A DNA stretch of 64,000 bases from Andrena cerasifolii (taxonomy: Eukaryota > Arthropoda > Insecta > Hymenoptera > Andrenidae). Both the position numbers and the translations under genes were made by a program. The stretch is from positions 3,775,001 through 3,839,000 of the forward strand of contig NC_135130.1 in assembly GCF_050908995.1 (NCBI RefSeq). The letters run 5' to 3'. Below are positions 1 to 13,600 of the stretch, piece by piece; the stretch's first letter is position 1; each line of letters begins with the position of its first letter. Below the pieces are notes generated by a model that saw only the letters and a list, made by a program, of their open reading frames with translations, had not been told where the DNA came from and ran no database searches.

Positions 1-1400
1 AAAATTAGTTAATACTTTGATCATGTTTTCAATTCTTGTCTCACAAGTTTTTTGATGTTTAATAATGGCTACAGTTATTTTTTAATAAAGCAGACTTAAT
101 GCTGGTATTACATAACATTGTTCCATAATGGAAACAATAAAACAGTATATTATTATTATACCACAATATTAAAAAAAAACCGTACGGGAACGGAACAGTA
201 TTTACTTTAAGAGAAAATTTCTTCTTACGATAGTTACATTTAAAGCAGAATTTTTCATGAATATCCTAGTCATAACTATGGTACAATATAGTAGCAATAA
301 ATATAATCTGTGTGCGCCGTTCATACGATTCGAAACATTATTATGAGGACATATGGTATATTCGCACGTTATATTGGACAGTTCGACGGTTTATCAGTTA
401 CGGTCTCACCGACAAATCGAAATTTCTGATAATTCAATTCATCCAGCGACTTCCACATAAAGGTGTGCAATAAAAATTTATTTAAATTATGTTAAACTTT
501 ACTACCCTTCGTTAGAATTGATTTGGGAGCTTAAATCATAAACATTCATTCCATTCATTCCAAGTATTACGTTTATTATTAAAACAATTGATCTGAATAA
601 TTATGCTCGAGCATAATAATTAGTAATTGACTAATTGTGAGTATAATGTATTTGTGACTTCGTTGAAGCTGATATTTTCAATATAATCAGATTTTTCCCA
701 CAGAGTGGGAAGAAATATGTAGTACCTATTACACGATAGTCAGATGAAAGTTTCCTAAATCTTTAGAATACTATAAAGCCATTTTAATAACGCTGTAGTC
801 ATTATATAGTTGTTAAATTATAAGAGATACGAGGGAACGAAGGAAGCATTTCCTTCATCATCTTTTATGTAGAACCTGAGAATATTAAAGGAAACATTTC
901 TTCCTTAGCTCTTCAAAACCTTTTAAAATTCCCTTATGCTTTTTGTTTAATAACCAACTGTACTTCTCGCTTAACAAACACATTTAGATATACATTAAAA
1001 TCATACAAAATCCAAAAGTTGCACTATCGATTATTAAACACGTGTAATTTGTTGTGAAATAGTATTCCATTTGTTCGACAATGATTACAAATTCAGAATA
1101 TGCCAAACTGACAAAATGAAAAATAATTCCCTTCAATACCTACTCTTTCTACGATTACAATCATTGGACATGCGAAATTTATATAAAGACATATACAGTG
1201 TTTTGACATAAGTACAATTTGAAATAACATTTATACTTCCAACTTTATGAAATAATGATAGAAAAAATATTTTCCTATTTTTAACGTAGAACCACATAAA
1301 GTACAAAAGACTCTCGAGGTTTTGGGAGGGTAGCGGAGGGGGCAAATTAATTCAAGATCGACTAAACATTTTTTAACGAAATACTAACAGCAACACAGAT
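1..1400. other. AT-rich DNA without recognisable feature
   Basis: I see no family-like reading frame or clear repeat. It lies 3' of the filamin gene. Confidence 0.6.
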
Positions 1401-1409
1401 CAGAGGTGT

Positions 1410-2345
1410 GAATAGGCATTTTATGTCGCGATTTCTCGATTCGCCCATTAATTCCAGTGATTACTGGACTATATGGGAAGTCGTTTATCAAGATTCTACT
1501 GCAATACGCTCAGTATCTAAGAAACTTTTTGGGAAACACTTTTCTCGAGTCCGATTACATCTCTCCACTGCTGAGGGACGTTTAAAAAGATGAAGTGCTT
1601 TTGTAATCGCGCGCAATGCGATTGTAGAATCAGTGCTTGTTTCTGCGATAAAGTATTTTACAGAACACTGTGGCCTGACGTGTTAGTAATGTAAACACGA
1701 ATTTAGAGTCAGTGTTTTTACGCATCTGAAATTAGTTAAAATCACCGGTGCTCTAATTACTTTTCCATCGCGAAATCAAAGTGAAATATCTGTGCATGTG
1801 CTGCATCCTATTTGGTACTGACCCTGCAACTGCGGGACATTGGTCTGTAAATTGGGAACCACTGCTAAAGGGGAATGCCTGTCTGCATCGACAGCACTGT
1901 TTTTAACGAACTCTAGGATTATCCTACATCACTTCTATATTGTTCACGCGATATTCTTACGTCAATCCTACGCAGGTATTTTATCATTTGTACGCCACTT
2001 ATATGTAGACAATTCCCATATTTTAAAACACTTCTCACTGCTATACAGCTGCAACAGAAGTCGAAATTCCATTCCATATGCAAATTCCAAATTGCAAGTG
2101 CAACATTGGTTGCATACTCGAGGGGAAGCGAAGATATAATTGTAAATTTGTTGCATTTCCGTGTGTAGGTAAAAATCAGTTTCATCATATTTAGTTTGAA
2201 TTCTAACCGCTAGGATTAGGATCGAATTGCACATTGATGGATAACGTTGCACGCGACACAAAAGTGGTAAGGGATCTCTAGCGTCATCGACGAAGTATAG
2301 GATCACAGACGAGGTATAGGATAGACCACGGTGTAATAAACAGGT
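1410..2345. repeat. Dispersed repeat related to 30-31.4 kb
   Basis: Contains gattactggactatatggg, caagattctactgcaatac, the ctgcgggacattggtctg and ggaatgcctgtctgcat segments, all found again at 30067-31330, and parts at 28990-29130. No protein recognised. It ends near the caggtatagg-type border of the inverted-repeat element. Confidence 0.65.
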
Positions 2346-2548
2346 GTTCCGACTCCGGTTCAGAATGTGACTTTTTCGTCCTAGTTCTTCTGGTTTCTAA
2401 AGGCTGACTTTTTGCGCATAATACAACTAAAAGCTCTACTACGCAATCACATAAATGCATGCGTACATGGATTTCTTATCACGACGCCTCTCGCGACGGC
2501 CAGAGGAACCACGCAGAAACGGCGCACATAGTCGCTAAGGTTAAGGCA

Positions 2549-3590
2549 CAGACCAGGTATAGGATAGACCTATCACGCGATGTAATTTTGTGTTACACGC
2601 TCGAAGAGCCCCCTTACCATTTTCGTGTCACGTGCTACGTTACCGGTGAAGTCTCGAAACAGATTGTAACGCTACGCGTGGTAGGAATTAGAATTCACCA
2701 CGGGTAAAACTAGGTCATTCGAAACCCATGCTTTACAAATGGTTCTGCCAGAGTAACAATTTAAACAGCGTTTTATAGGATCGCAACAAAACAAGAGCAC
2801 ATACGCCTTTTAACCTCGCTGCCCTACACGGGTTTATTTAACGCAAAACAAATTTATTAAACATAGCAATTTATATAAACAACATTAAGATAGGGTAAGA
2901 TTGGATTGACGCTACTTCTAAAAAAGAGCAGCAACTTTTAGCGCTCTTGTTTATTAAACACGCACATTTCATCTATTTCACATTCCTTAGTTTCTGAATG
3001 TGTTTTCGTTGGGTAAGGTCTTTGTGCGTGCATTATGTAGGAAGCTTATCCTGCCAAATGTATTACGTGCATTACGTATGATGCTTTTCCTTCCAAAATG
3101 CACGCACAAAGATTACAAGGTACTCGTGTTCTACAGTCTACGGCATGCATGCAAGTACATCTTAGCTAGCTACCAAGCTAGCATAATTCTAGGCCCTCTT
3201 TAGGGCCCATGCGGAAGGCCCTCTCTAGGGCCCACGAGCTAGGCCCTCTCCAGGGCCCATGGCTAGGACCCTCTCTAGGGCCCACGAGCTAGGCCCTCTC
3301 CAGGGCCCATGGCTAGGACCCTCTCTAGGGCCCACGAGCTAGGCCCTCTCCAGGGCCCATGGCTAGGACCCTCTCTAGGGCCTCTGCCGAAGGCCCTCTC
3401 TAGGGCCCCTGTTCTGGGCCCTCTATAGGGTCCACGAGCTACGTCCTCTCTAGGGCCCACAAGCTAGGTCCTTTCTAGGACCTAGAATACCAAGGACAGG
3501 GCTGAGCTGTAAATTGAAGCTAATCGAAAATTTGATTATACTTCCGCGATGAAAAAGCAATTAGAGAGCACCGGTGTTCTGGAGAAATAT
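2549..3590 (+). mobile_element. Left member of a 1-kb inverted repeat pair
   Basis: Starts near caggtatagg at 2549 and runs through the GGGCCC minisatellite to the Ser-rich-looking tail near 3590. The reverse complement is at 33535-34566 with only scattered mismatches, including both the unique part and the minisatellite. No ORF of a transposase is seen. Flanking segments (1400-2300, 3600-3770) are also found again at 30-31.4 kb, so this belongs to a dispersed repeat family. Confidence 0.8.
3189..3480. repeat. 25-bp GGGCCC minisatellite
   Basis: About eleven tandem units of roughly 25 bp alternating GGGCCCACGAGCTAGGCCCT and GGGCCCATGGCTAGGACCCT forms, each holding the GGGCCC palindrome and CTCTCTAG. 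The minus-strand ORF through it (MGPREDVARGP-like) is a repeat artefact. Confidence 0.9.
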
Positions 3591-3599
3591 GAGTAACAT

Positions 3600-4426
3600 A
3601 CTTGTTTCTGCCCCTTAGTTACTAAGATCGACGAAGTATAGGATAGAGCCACGGTACTCTATGAAACACTTGTTGGCAAGCACAGGCACTGACTCTACAA
3701 TCGCATTGCACACGATTACAAAAGCACTTCCTGTTTTCAAACGTCCTTCAGTTTCCGAAAAAGTCTTCTAGGTAACGGGTATATCTCAATGGAATCCTGT
3801 TAAAAGGCCTCCAAATCACGACAGCTCGCGGATATGGACAACCGCTAAGAACCGAAAAGTAGGACTTCTTGGAGGAGATAGGGTGGGCGATTCCCTTTGC
3901 TCCTGTGACAATTCAGCTTGTGGGTGGTCGGTTTTCTTCTCATCTCGCAATAGTAGGTTAGTAGAGGATGCCGCATGCTTAAGCATTTGCTTAAGAATAA
4001 GTAGCGAATGAGAATACCGCCCTAGTTCTCTCACTCTCGACCGAAGGATTCCAAGAAATGGTGGGGATAGTCCCCGGGGGTACTACGCATGGTAAAAAAC
4101 GGGGCTATAACGAGGATTTACTGTAGTTGTTGAGAATTGTCTTTGAAAATTTGATGGCAATGTGTATAACATTGTGATACTTTGGTATATATGATGACTA
4201 TTGTCATACATTGCGTCTAAAGACTGTGCTTTATGTGTACCATGGATTGTCGACTTATGACACTACAATGTCATAACACACTACCATGTTCACTGCCAGA
4301 AACACTATCGTGTTCCTCGTTTGCTGCTTTCACGACATTTGCGTGGGTATTAGCGAAGACAGGGTGAAGGAAGGTTCTTAATCTGCGTATTTCTGTTAGA
4401 CAGTACTGTTCTAAATACATTTTTAA
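3600..4426. other. Filamin 3' flank or 3' UTR with repeat remnant
   Basis: 3630-3770 repeats, inverted, the segment found at 1580-1690 and 30985-31070. From 3800 to the filamin stop the sequence is unique and could be 3' UTR. No unambiguous polyadenylation signal was found. Confidence 0.5.
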
Positions 4427-4611
4427 TTACACTTCAACTTTGTACGGCGATCCAGGGATATGTTCATCCCCCCATTTTACGATAACAATGTGCTCCCCCA
4501 TTTCGCGAACCACATAGCTCAGGTTGAAATTATTGCGGCCTATGTGTTTCATGTACATCTCTTCGCATGGTCCTGTAGGTCCATGTACGCCAACGAAGAG
4601 GATATTATTAC
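4427..4611 (-). CDS. cher: Filamin exon 16: C-terminal dimerisation repeat
   Basis: Residues 1451-1511 and TAA stop. NNILFVGVHGPTGPCEEMYM and EHIVIVKWGDEHIPGSPYKV match the vertebrate repeat 24 ending, the self-association domain. Acceptor ttacacag. No clear AATAAA was found close downstream, so the 3' end of the mRNA is undefined. Confidence 0.92.
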
Positions 4612-7600
4612 CTGTGTAAACAAAAAATATACAAATCACTCGAAGATATTCGAACCATTATCAATTCAACTAAGTAGGTACTTTTAATTGCTCGTTCAAA
4701 ATTATTCAAATTTTTATTATTTAATTTGTAAGCTTTTTGTACTTGCATTTGAGAGGATAAAAAGTTAGGGTACACTCGAGGATAAGATAATTTTTACGCA
4801 AAAAATCAAGTACAATGTACTGTATTAGAAATAGCATATAATTAGTGATATTAAAAATACTCCACCGGCGTCGCTGGCGTTTACAGTAAACTGATTCTGT
4901 TTTCCTATGTTTGCCTTTTTCAGTCCCATTCCTTCGCTTGTTACTTTGCTAGCGTCTGATTTGAATAACGGAAAAGCAGGCCCAGTTTGCTCCGTTTTCA
5001 AATTTTTCTGGACAGTCTCAACCGCGGTCGAACTTGTTCCTTGAGCGCTCCTTTCAGCTAAATCAGTTAGTTACTTATAAACACAAAGTAATAAAAACTA
5101 AAAAGGAAAAATGTTTTCCATTACCATAAAAATGGTTTGTTTGAAATAATTGAAAGTTGTAGGGAAAATGGTAGGTATTTGTAGCGTAAATAGTATTAAG
5201 ACTTAGTTCTAACAAAACTCGCGATTATGTAAAAGTAAAAGTGCTGAAGACACCCCCGAAGGGTACCGACCACGAAAACGACTCCTGATTGGTCGGAAGT
5301 TGCTACGTATAAAAAGGGCAAAAATTAACCTAAAAGTCAGTCAAAGTCAGCGTGGTAAAATTACATGGAAATGAATACAAAATGTGACTAGTACTTTTGG
5401 GTCATGTTTATTAACAATATAAAAATCTCTAATTTTAAGTCCGATATTATTTATAATACTCATATAAAAAAAAGTGATGCCGAAAAAGCAGTAGAAATTT
5501 TTGGTCAATTTGACAATCTTCTATGATTTTTATGTTATAAAATAGTTTATCAATGTTGTGTTAAAATGTTAATTTTAAACTTCACATCAATTTTATTTAA
5601 ATTTCTTTTTGTTCAAATAAAGTTCATTTGTTGTATCTAAAAGAAATAAAGAAAACAGTTCCAGAAAATATTAAGAAAATATTTAAGCATCCTTTTCATT
5701 CATGCTATTTGAATTTCGGCGCTTTGGGCTACGCGATCTGGCGGCTCGACATTAAAACCATTTGGCAACTCTGCGACGTTGCACGACGGCGCCCGAGCGA
5801 GGTTAGGTTAGGGGAGCGAAGGTAGCGGTGGAATTGGGTGGAGTTGTAGTTCGACACGTGCGTCGTGACGTTACATTCTCGTTCTTTATAATATCAGTTC
5901 TTTGTAATAATATTATTGCTCTGTTTTATTTGATTTAATAAACTCATTTATTTACGATCCAACATTTATATTTGACATCACATTCATTCTCGGAACTTTT
6001 ACACGTATCAAGTATCGCAGCCACTTCCATCTTGCCTGAAGCAAAGCTTCATGTCCTTCGTGATTCGCTTTTGGCACTCATTTTCATGATTCTCTGGATT
6101 ATAGATCTAGCCAGTCTATATATTCGTCGGCACCCCTGAGAGGTTCCCGAAATTCGCAGGCAGCACAATAACTTTTCTTAATAATATCAACGAATTTTCC
6201 GGTATGGTGTTCAATGGCAGATGCGACACCGTGTAAACACTGATGAAACCCTCGTTTTCTCCAGGCGCCGTCTCCAGAGACTACTAACAAGGGATGATCC
6301 CGAACCCGAAAATTCAAAAAATTCCGAAACTTTGTAAATATGTAGGGGATTTCCTCCTGATTACAACGCATTTTTTGTTTGCTGCCCAAAATCACTCAAA
6401 GAGGGTGAAATTTACCCCCGAAAATTCGACTATTTTCCGATTTTCTGTTATAACTTGCGAACTGTAAGAGATAGAAAAAAAGTTTCAAGACAAAAGTTAC
6501 TTCTTTTAATTAAATGTATCATTTGGTAAACAAATTATTTTTCAGTTCGCGAGTTTTAACACAAAATCGGAAAATAACCGGATTTTCGGGGGTCAATTAC
6601 ACCCCCTTAGAGTGAATTTGGGCAGCAAACAAAAATTGCGTTGTAATTAGGAGGAAATTCCCTACATATTCACAAAGTTTCTGAATTTTTGAATTACCGG
6701 GTTCGGGATGTTCCCATGTAAGCTTTCCGCATTTTCAAATTGACAAATTTCTTGCGTTTTTTGCCGAAGGATTTACATTACGAATAAATCATATGTACGT
6801 CGAGCCAAGGGCACGGGAAGATTCATAAATCCCTCAAAATGTCGTAAACCACTGTAACCGATATCTAGATATCCCATAGCTGTAATTAGTTTTGAATTAG
6901 CTTCATGGGCACACAACATTACTCATAAGTGATGCAGTAGAGTGAATAAATCTGTCGCACTATTTATTGCACGCTATTTTAATCTGAAAGCCAATCCTGT
7001 GATACAGACACTTTTCAAACTTGACACTTATCAAACTTGGCACTTTCACCACATTCTTCACACGCAACAACTGAAGCAATAATATTAAAAACAGCCAAAA
7101 AAGTCCATTGTTTCAAACTCACAAGTAAACATCAGAAGCAACTGCATAAGAAAAACCACTATTACTTTTTATTTTTTGTGCCGACGACGAAGCTTGACCT
7201 TTCGAGTGTCTGTTTCTGTCAACAAACTGATTGCCGGCAAATCTGCGTTTTCTCGGCCTGCTTGCTCTGTAATTTTTATCAGTTTTAGCACTTTTAGATG
7301 TACCACCCATAGTTAATAACAAAAAAGATGAAAGTACAATAAAATATGATATTTTTCTCAACGAACACGGCGCACTTTTCGCGTCGAACGGTCGATAGAA
7401 ACTGAAGGACGCTGCTTCTACACGTGCTTTGTGCACATTTAGAGTAACGGTAACCAGGACCGTATCTATACGTCTGGAGGCCCCAGGCGCAACCCTATGT
7501 CTACGGCTGTGTGAAATACGTAGATACCTATAGGGAACAAAATAGCCATTAACCTAATAGTCTTTTGCCCCGTTGCTGACACGCTCAAGTACACGAATTT

Positions 7601-10600
7601 TTGCAATACAGCAGTTCCTGTTCGCTTTATATTATAAGGAAAAAACGATGTATTGCAAATGGAGGCGGACCGCACAAATTGTTCAGCTGTCTTTAGTTTT
7701 TATATTATGAATTTAATATTTAAAAATAAGTATTTTATTTTGCAACTCTAAGTAGGTTGTTTTTTATATTGTTCTTTGTGAGGCCTGAGGAGTAAGGTTG
7801 TAAAATGTGGCCCCAGCTTGCGCCTAGTGCGCCTTGTGGTAAACACGGCCCTGGCGGTAATGTTTCAGTATATACTATTAAATGCAACATTGAATAAACT
7901 GTGCGAACCTTTCTGTACATAATACGTACACTAAAGATTAAAGATACGACAGGCCAGCTGCAAATCCCTTCTTAAATACGAGGAACCCGTGCCCCTTTCG
8001 ACGACCCTGTCTTCCTGCGTGTGCGCAGAACGCTTTATTGCGCTTTATGACGCGCCCGACCTTTTCGGCTGTCGAATTCTTAATTTTGCGAATTTCAACA
8101 TAAACCAAACGGCATTTTAGTCGGGAAGAAGTAGTACTTTGTAAAAAAGTAAAGTAAACGAGTTTGGTGCCTTTCAATCGGGAGACTGCAAGGAATCCAT
8201 TGGCGTAACTTCCGTACCGATATGACGGTAAATAAAGAACTTCGCTTTCTGTAAAATTGATGACAGATCGCCCGGCGACCCTATGTAAGGCCGATGTGCA
8301 TTAGGGTAAATGTACTATTACTGCGGTATTTTTCTCCACTAAGATTAAAATACGTAAAAATAAATTCTAGCTGAAGAAACAAAAATATTTTCCTGTCATT
8401 CTCATATTTTCATAATCTTAGGATTTAAACAAACGATCTTCACAAATGCTACAACACACACCACTTTTATTCTGTCTCGATTACCAAAGGGCTGGTGTTT
8501 AAATGATTGTACATTTATCATATTGCTTTAGATTGAATGGGGAAAAGTTTTGTTTATTATTTAATTACCTTCTTTATTGTAAAAAAATATAAAAAAGACT
8601 TTTGTTGCTTTCCTAATAAAAATATTAAGTCCTTAGCATTACGTACATTTAAACTATTGATACTTACATGTTACGGTGCCACTGGGTAATGATAGGGGGA
8701 TGTTATTCAGACGAATCACTTCGAATTTCTCCATTGCTGCACTAGAGGTTTCTTGTATACTTGTACTGTAATTTTCAACAACACACTGCTCCTTCTTTTG
8801 GCGAGATCTTCCGGCTCTATGACTTCTATGTGTACTGTGCTCCCGGTATTCCTCTGACGCCTGCAACATGATTTTAGCAATCTTTCATAGCGGAAAGAAA
8901 ATATTCAACCGTGAGGCAAGAATTTCTCATACACAATTTAGAAAATGACGTAAAGCACAAACACTTAATTTCATAGTAGAAAAGTACAACAATAACTGTT
9001 TATATTGACGCGATGAAATATTAAGGTGTGCATTTTAATTGCTTTTAAAAACGTGTATTGGCGAGAAAATATACTACTGAATGTCATTATACGCCCTCCA
9101 GAATCATCCTTCCAAAATTTCATCAATATCCGAGGGGGGCCCATCGAGGGGTCTTCTTGTGACCTGAATGACATTGTCATTTTATATTTCACAAAAAAAT
9201 TTACCCTTCTTATGTTACATTAAAAAAATAGATTTCCAAGTGAAAATTGCATCATACAAAGTAGTTAACTTTTTAAAAATACATTTGTAATTAATCTTTT
9301 GCAACACAACAATTTTTAAACACACACACTCTGTAGATGATGAGATTTTATAAAATTGAAAACAAAATAATAAGTGGTAATTGTACTAGAAATAAAGAAG
9401 CATAACAACTTACCCTGAATGTGTAACACCCTTCTGGCACTGGTAGACCACCAAATTTGATGCTAACGGTGTATTCTCCAGGATCCGCGACAGTGTAATA
9501 AATGCTAACTGTGCCATCTCCGTTATCCTCAATGTCAATATCTGCGACCTCGCTAAAAAAATTATGAAAAATATATAAGCTGTCGCCCTCATTGCGATCA
9601 CTCTAAACATGTATCTTCTTTATATCATATGGATGATACTCTGGCATTAAGTCAGAGAATAAAATTGCTTGTTTCGAAAAATGAGTTGTTACGATCGACG
9701 GTCTTGTCCACCCCCGCTGTAACTTCTAATAAGTAAAGTCTCGCTATGGGCTCGGGCTCGGGGCTGGCGGCGAACGCTTAACGCATAGTTCAGATGAGCC
9801 CATAGCGAAAGTTTTATGTGCCCTATCACTGTACAGGGACTTGTTAAAAATTCAGCGTTATACTGCAGGACCTTTCCTTGTTAGAAATCATGCGCAATGA
9901 CGAATTTGCTTACCTTCCAGATGTAGAACGTATGCAACAGGTCACTGCACCGCAGCCTGCATTTTCAGTATCCACAGTAATGCAATACTCCTCACCTTCA
10001 GCTAAAGTCTGCTGAATACCTTCTTTGATTTTACACTTTTCAGCTTTTCCGGTGGAGATGCTTTGAACATTAATCGGACAATTAAGCACGTCTGCACCCC
10101 CATACTTCACGCGGACCTTATAACAGCCACAATCATCGGGCAGATACGTCGCCTTGTATTTTCCATCTCCTAAATCTTCAATTTCGACTTTACGAAATAC
10201 TTGATCGGGACCCTGCAAACAAAAATAATCGGCTAAGCATATATAAACTCGTTTATACAGTGGTGGCTGGTTAAATTCGAATTGAACCTGCTCGGGCAAA
10301 TTTGAACAAACCATCTCCACCATATTTTTTGTGGGACCGTCTTGACTTTATTCGTTCATTCTCTCGAGCTCATCGAATCAAAACAGATTGACAAGGAAAG
10401 TGAGGAGGTATATAAAATATTAACTTTCCATAATTCTCATCCCATTTTTATGAAAATGGTACGAATTGATTGATAAAGTTCGTCCGATGAAAATGAGTCC
10501 AAACACGACATAAATCGGACTATTTTTAGGATTACTGGTAGTTAATACGAATGTACTCTATCGCCGTCCGCAATGCGAAATATAATCCGATTTATGTCAT

Positions 10601-13600
10601 GTTTGGACTCATTTTTATCGGGAAACCCTCACAAATCAATTCCTTCTATTTTCATAAAGATAAGATGAAAAGACGTTATACAAAAGAAGTAGCGGGGGTG
10701 GCGGATTATCACTCACGGAATCAGGAAATGTGTTACTTATGGCGACAACACTGTACTAGGACCTTACATGTTTATTAGTTATTTTGTGAGACGTGGCAAC
10801 AAAATAAATATCTCGGAAACGAGCCATCTCTTCATTTACCAGAACTTATTTCATTCACTTACCAGAACTTGAATTTCGAGGTAACCGTAGCCAGCTTTCG
10901 AAGTATCCACTATGAAATCAACTGGAAAAGAAGCGGGGAAAACAGGTGCTACTGCAAGTCCTGACAAAGAAACTTCACTTGGCTCTACGGTAGGCAAAAC
11001 TTTCGGCTTGAAAGGACTTCCTGGTATATTTTCTCCGTCATAAGTTACTCCTACTTGCAAGTTACTTCCAGCTGGAGGTGGTTGATAAGTAACTTCGTAT
11101 AAACCATTTTCACGCCGTTCAATGATCGGCTTCTGAACTTGTCCCTTATCGGTTTTTAATATGATGTCCAATTGCCCTGGACCACATTTCAATGTGTCGA
11201 CAATGAATTTTGCTGGAACATTTACTCGCACGACCTCCAATCCAGGTCCGTACGCAGAGACTTTGCTAGCCTCTCTTGCGTTCACGACAGAAATTCGGAA
11301 AGGAGACCCAGGGATGTGTTGTTTCGCAAATTTTATAGAAACTTGGCAGTCACCTGGCTTAGTGGGAACATATTCAACATCGCAGGAACCATCGTAATTG
11401 TCCTTACATGCCACCTTTACTTCACCAGGCCCTTCCATAGACAAATCCAAACCTCCGTTACCACCATCTAAATATTTATAAATGTGACTTGAATGTTTAA
11501 AATTTTTGCAATTTTTAATCAACCTGACTTCTTCATTAAGGACAACTTGTCAATAGTGTTATTTCAAATTCACAGAATATTTACATTTTACAGTAAAGAA
11601 ACTGTGCAACGTTCTCAGGTGTCAATTCCATAATATTTTCTTCCTAAATTGCATCATATCATACTCTGGTATTTAACTTATTAAATACTCTACCTTTTGT
11701 TTCTACGACGAATTTGTTGTGCTTATTCACGTATCCCTGTTTTAAGCCTGGCCCATATGCTCTGCATTTAGTAGGGTCGCCGATTCGTTCAACATTAACT
11801 GAAAATGGTGAACCAGGAACAGGGATATCGTGATAGAGTATGTCTATGGTATAACATCCTTCTTCACATGGTATATAAATAACATGATAAATTCCGTCTC
11901 CTCCAGGAACAACGAGCTTCTCGATTCTGCCACCACTAGGTGTATTAATTGTGCAGATGACCTTGTCATCATGATTTTCCGACGTCGCGATTCCTCCGGC
12001 GTCTATCGTGAACTCCGTTTCACGATTCACACATACAGCTAAAATTCATAAAATTTCAATATTTAGAAATTACATATGTTTATGGTGTGGAATTCAAGGT
12101 TCTCCAAAAGTGGCTTCTGAACTTGTATCAATATTATTTTACTATAACACCATTGCAAGCTGTGGTTCGATCATATTATTATGATCGAATATTATTATCA
12201 CAGACGACCTATAGGGTTGGAATCGGTTTCGAGATTTAACCGAGAACGTTGCATGTGACACAAAAATGGTAGTGGGTCCTGGGACCCCGCAAACCTTGGA
12301 CAGAAAACTGTTCTAGGTCGGAGGTGCACAAAGAGCGACTCGGAGCCGGAGACCTCTTTGCGATTCTAGGCGCCGGGTCAGAGCCGAGCGCCGTGCTGAG
12401 CAACGTAAGGTGAAATCCCACTGCGCCTGGCTCGGCGAGTAGATATGTAAGTACTTCCCCGCGGGAGTTTCTTAAAATTAGGTCTTAATACTATTTCCAT
12501 AATAAATACTGGTTGCGCTTCGAAGTTAACTTTGTACTTACTTCGGGCAAGACCGTGAACTTTAATCTTGGAGACATCTATAGATGGTTGAACGTTGACC
12601 TGTATGGGACACTGGGGTACAGTCAATCCTCCGTAGTTCAAATTTACCAAGTAAGTTCCTGGCTGAGGTGCTAGATAGTTAACGTTATATGTTCCATCTT
12701 CGTTATCCGTCAGTGAATAGGAGATTTCCCTTTCTTCAGAGTTTTCCACACTGACACGAAGCTCACCCGGCCCCGCTTCGGAGCAATCAACGTTAAAATA
12801 TGTAGGAATATTCGACTTCACACCGTTTTCAAGACCAGGCCCGTAAGCTAATACCTTCGCAGGATTTAAAGCCGCTTCTACTTGCAGCCTGTATGGAGAC
12901 TCTTTCGTAGCTACTCCACCATAATTCACCTACAGGAGAGAATAATAATTGCAGTTGATGTGGTTTGAGTTTGAGGGGCCGCCAACTTTTGAGAGATTCA
13001 AGATAAAAATATGTGTTATATCTAGGAGGATAAAAAATCGTCCAACGTGATAATATTTTGTATCATAGTGGACCTCTGTAAAATTCTCTGTTTATGTGCT
13101 TTATTTTTATAAATTTAAGCTATAATATTAAACAATTTGATCGATATTCTACTTCAGAGGTGCGCAAAGAGCCGCTTGGAGTCGGAGACGTCTTTGCGAT
13201 TCTGGGCGCCTGGTCAGAGCCGAGCGCGGAGCTATTACGTTACTTACAAGGAAACATATCGAACCCGAAAATTCTGATTGTAATGAAACTCCGTACGATT
13301 GTAGAGCATGTCGGAGTATGTAAGAAACGATTTTTTTTCTGCGGAAAAACACTCCGAGGGGGTGAAATCAGCCCCCAAATTTTCAGCGATTTTTCGTTTT
13401 TCGAGTATAACTTTGTAACGGTGCGAGGTAGAAGAAAATCGTAAATGGACAAAATGCTCAGTGTTCGATGCCGTATAACGCGCTGCAAAAGAAATGTCTG
13501 TACGTCCAACAATTTATAAATAAATTAAAATTTTCGTTATTTTACATATAATTTCTAACCGCGAGGGTTGGGGACGATCTTTTTCCGTGTAAAAGTTATA

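Larger units (their letters stand above)
5058..8667 (-). other. 3.6-kb filamin intron where repeats 16-23 would be expected
   Basis: The minus strand holds no filamin signature (no GSPF-type motif, no YGPGL motif). It contains a foldback (6291-6715), an inverted-repeat transposon (7454-7854) and AT-rich DNA. A GGTTAGGTTAGG-like stretch at 5801-5812 is only two telomere-like units. Confidence 0.75.

Noticed and set aside
3275..3460. ORF of GP-rich repeats
   Set aside because: It is the 25-bp minisatellite translated.
5800..5815. Telomeric TTAGG repeat
   Set aside because: Only two units, not an array.
8668..8860. Exon 14 as ordinary intron noise
   Set aside because: It has both splice sites, the right phases on each side, and a repeat-16-like start, so it was kept as a coding exon.
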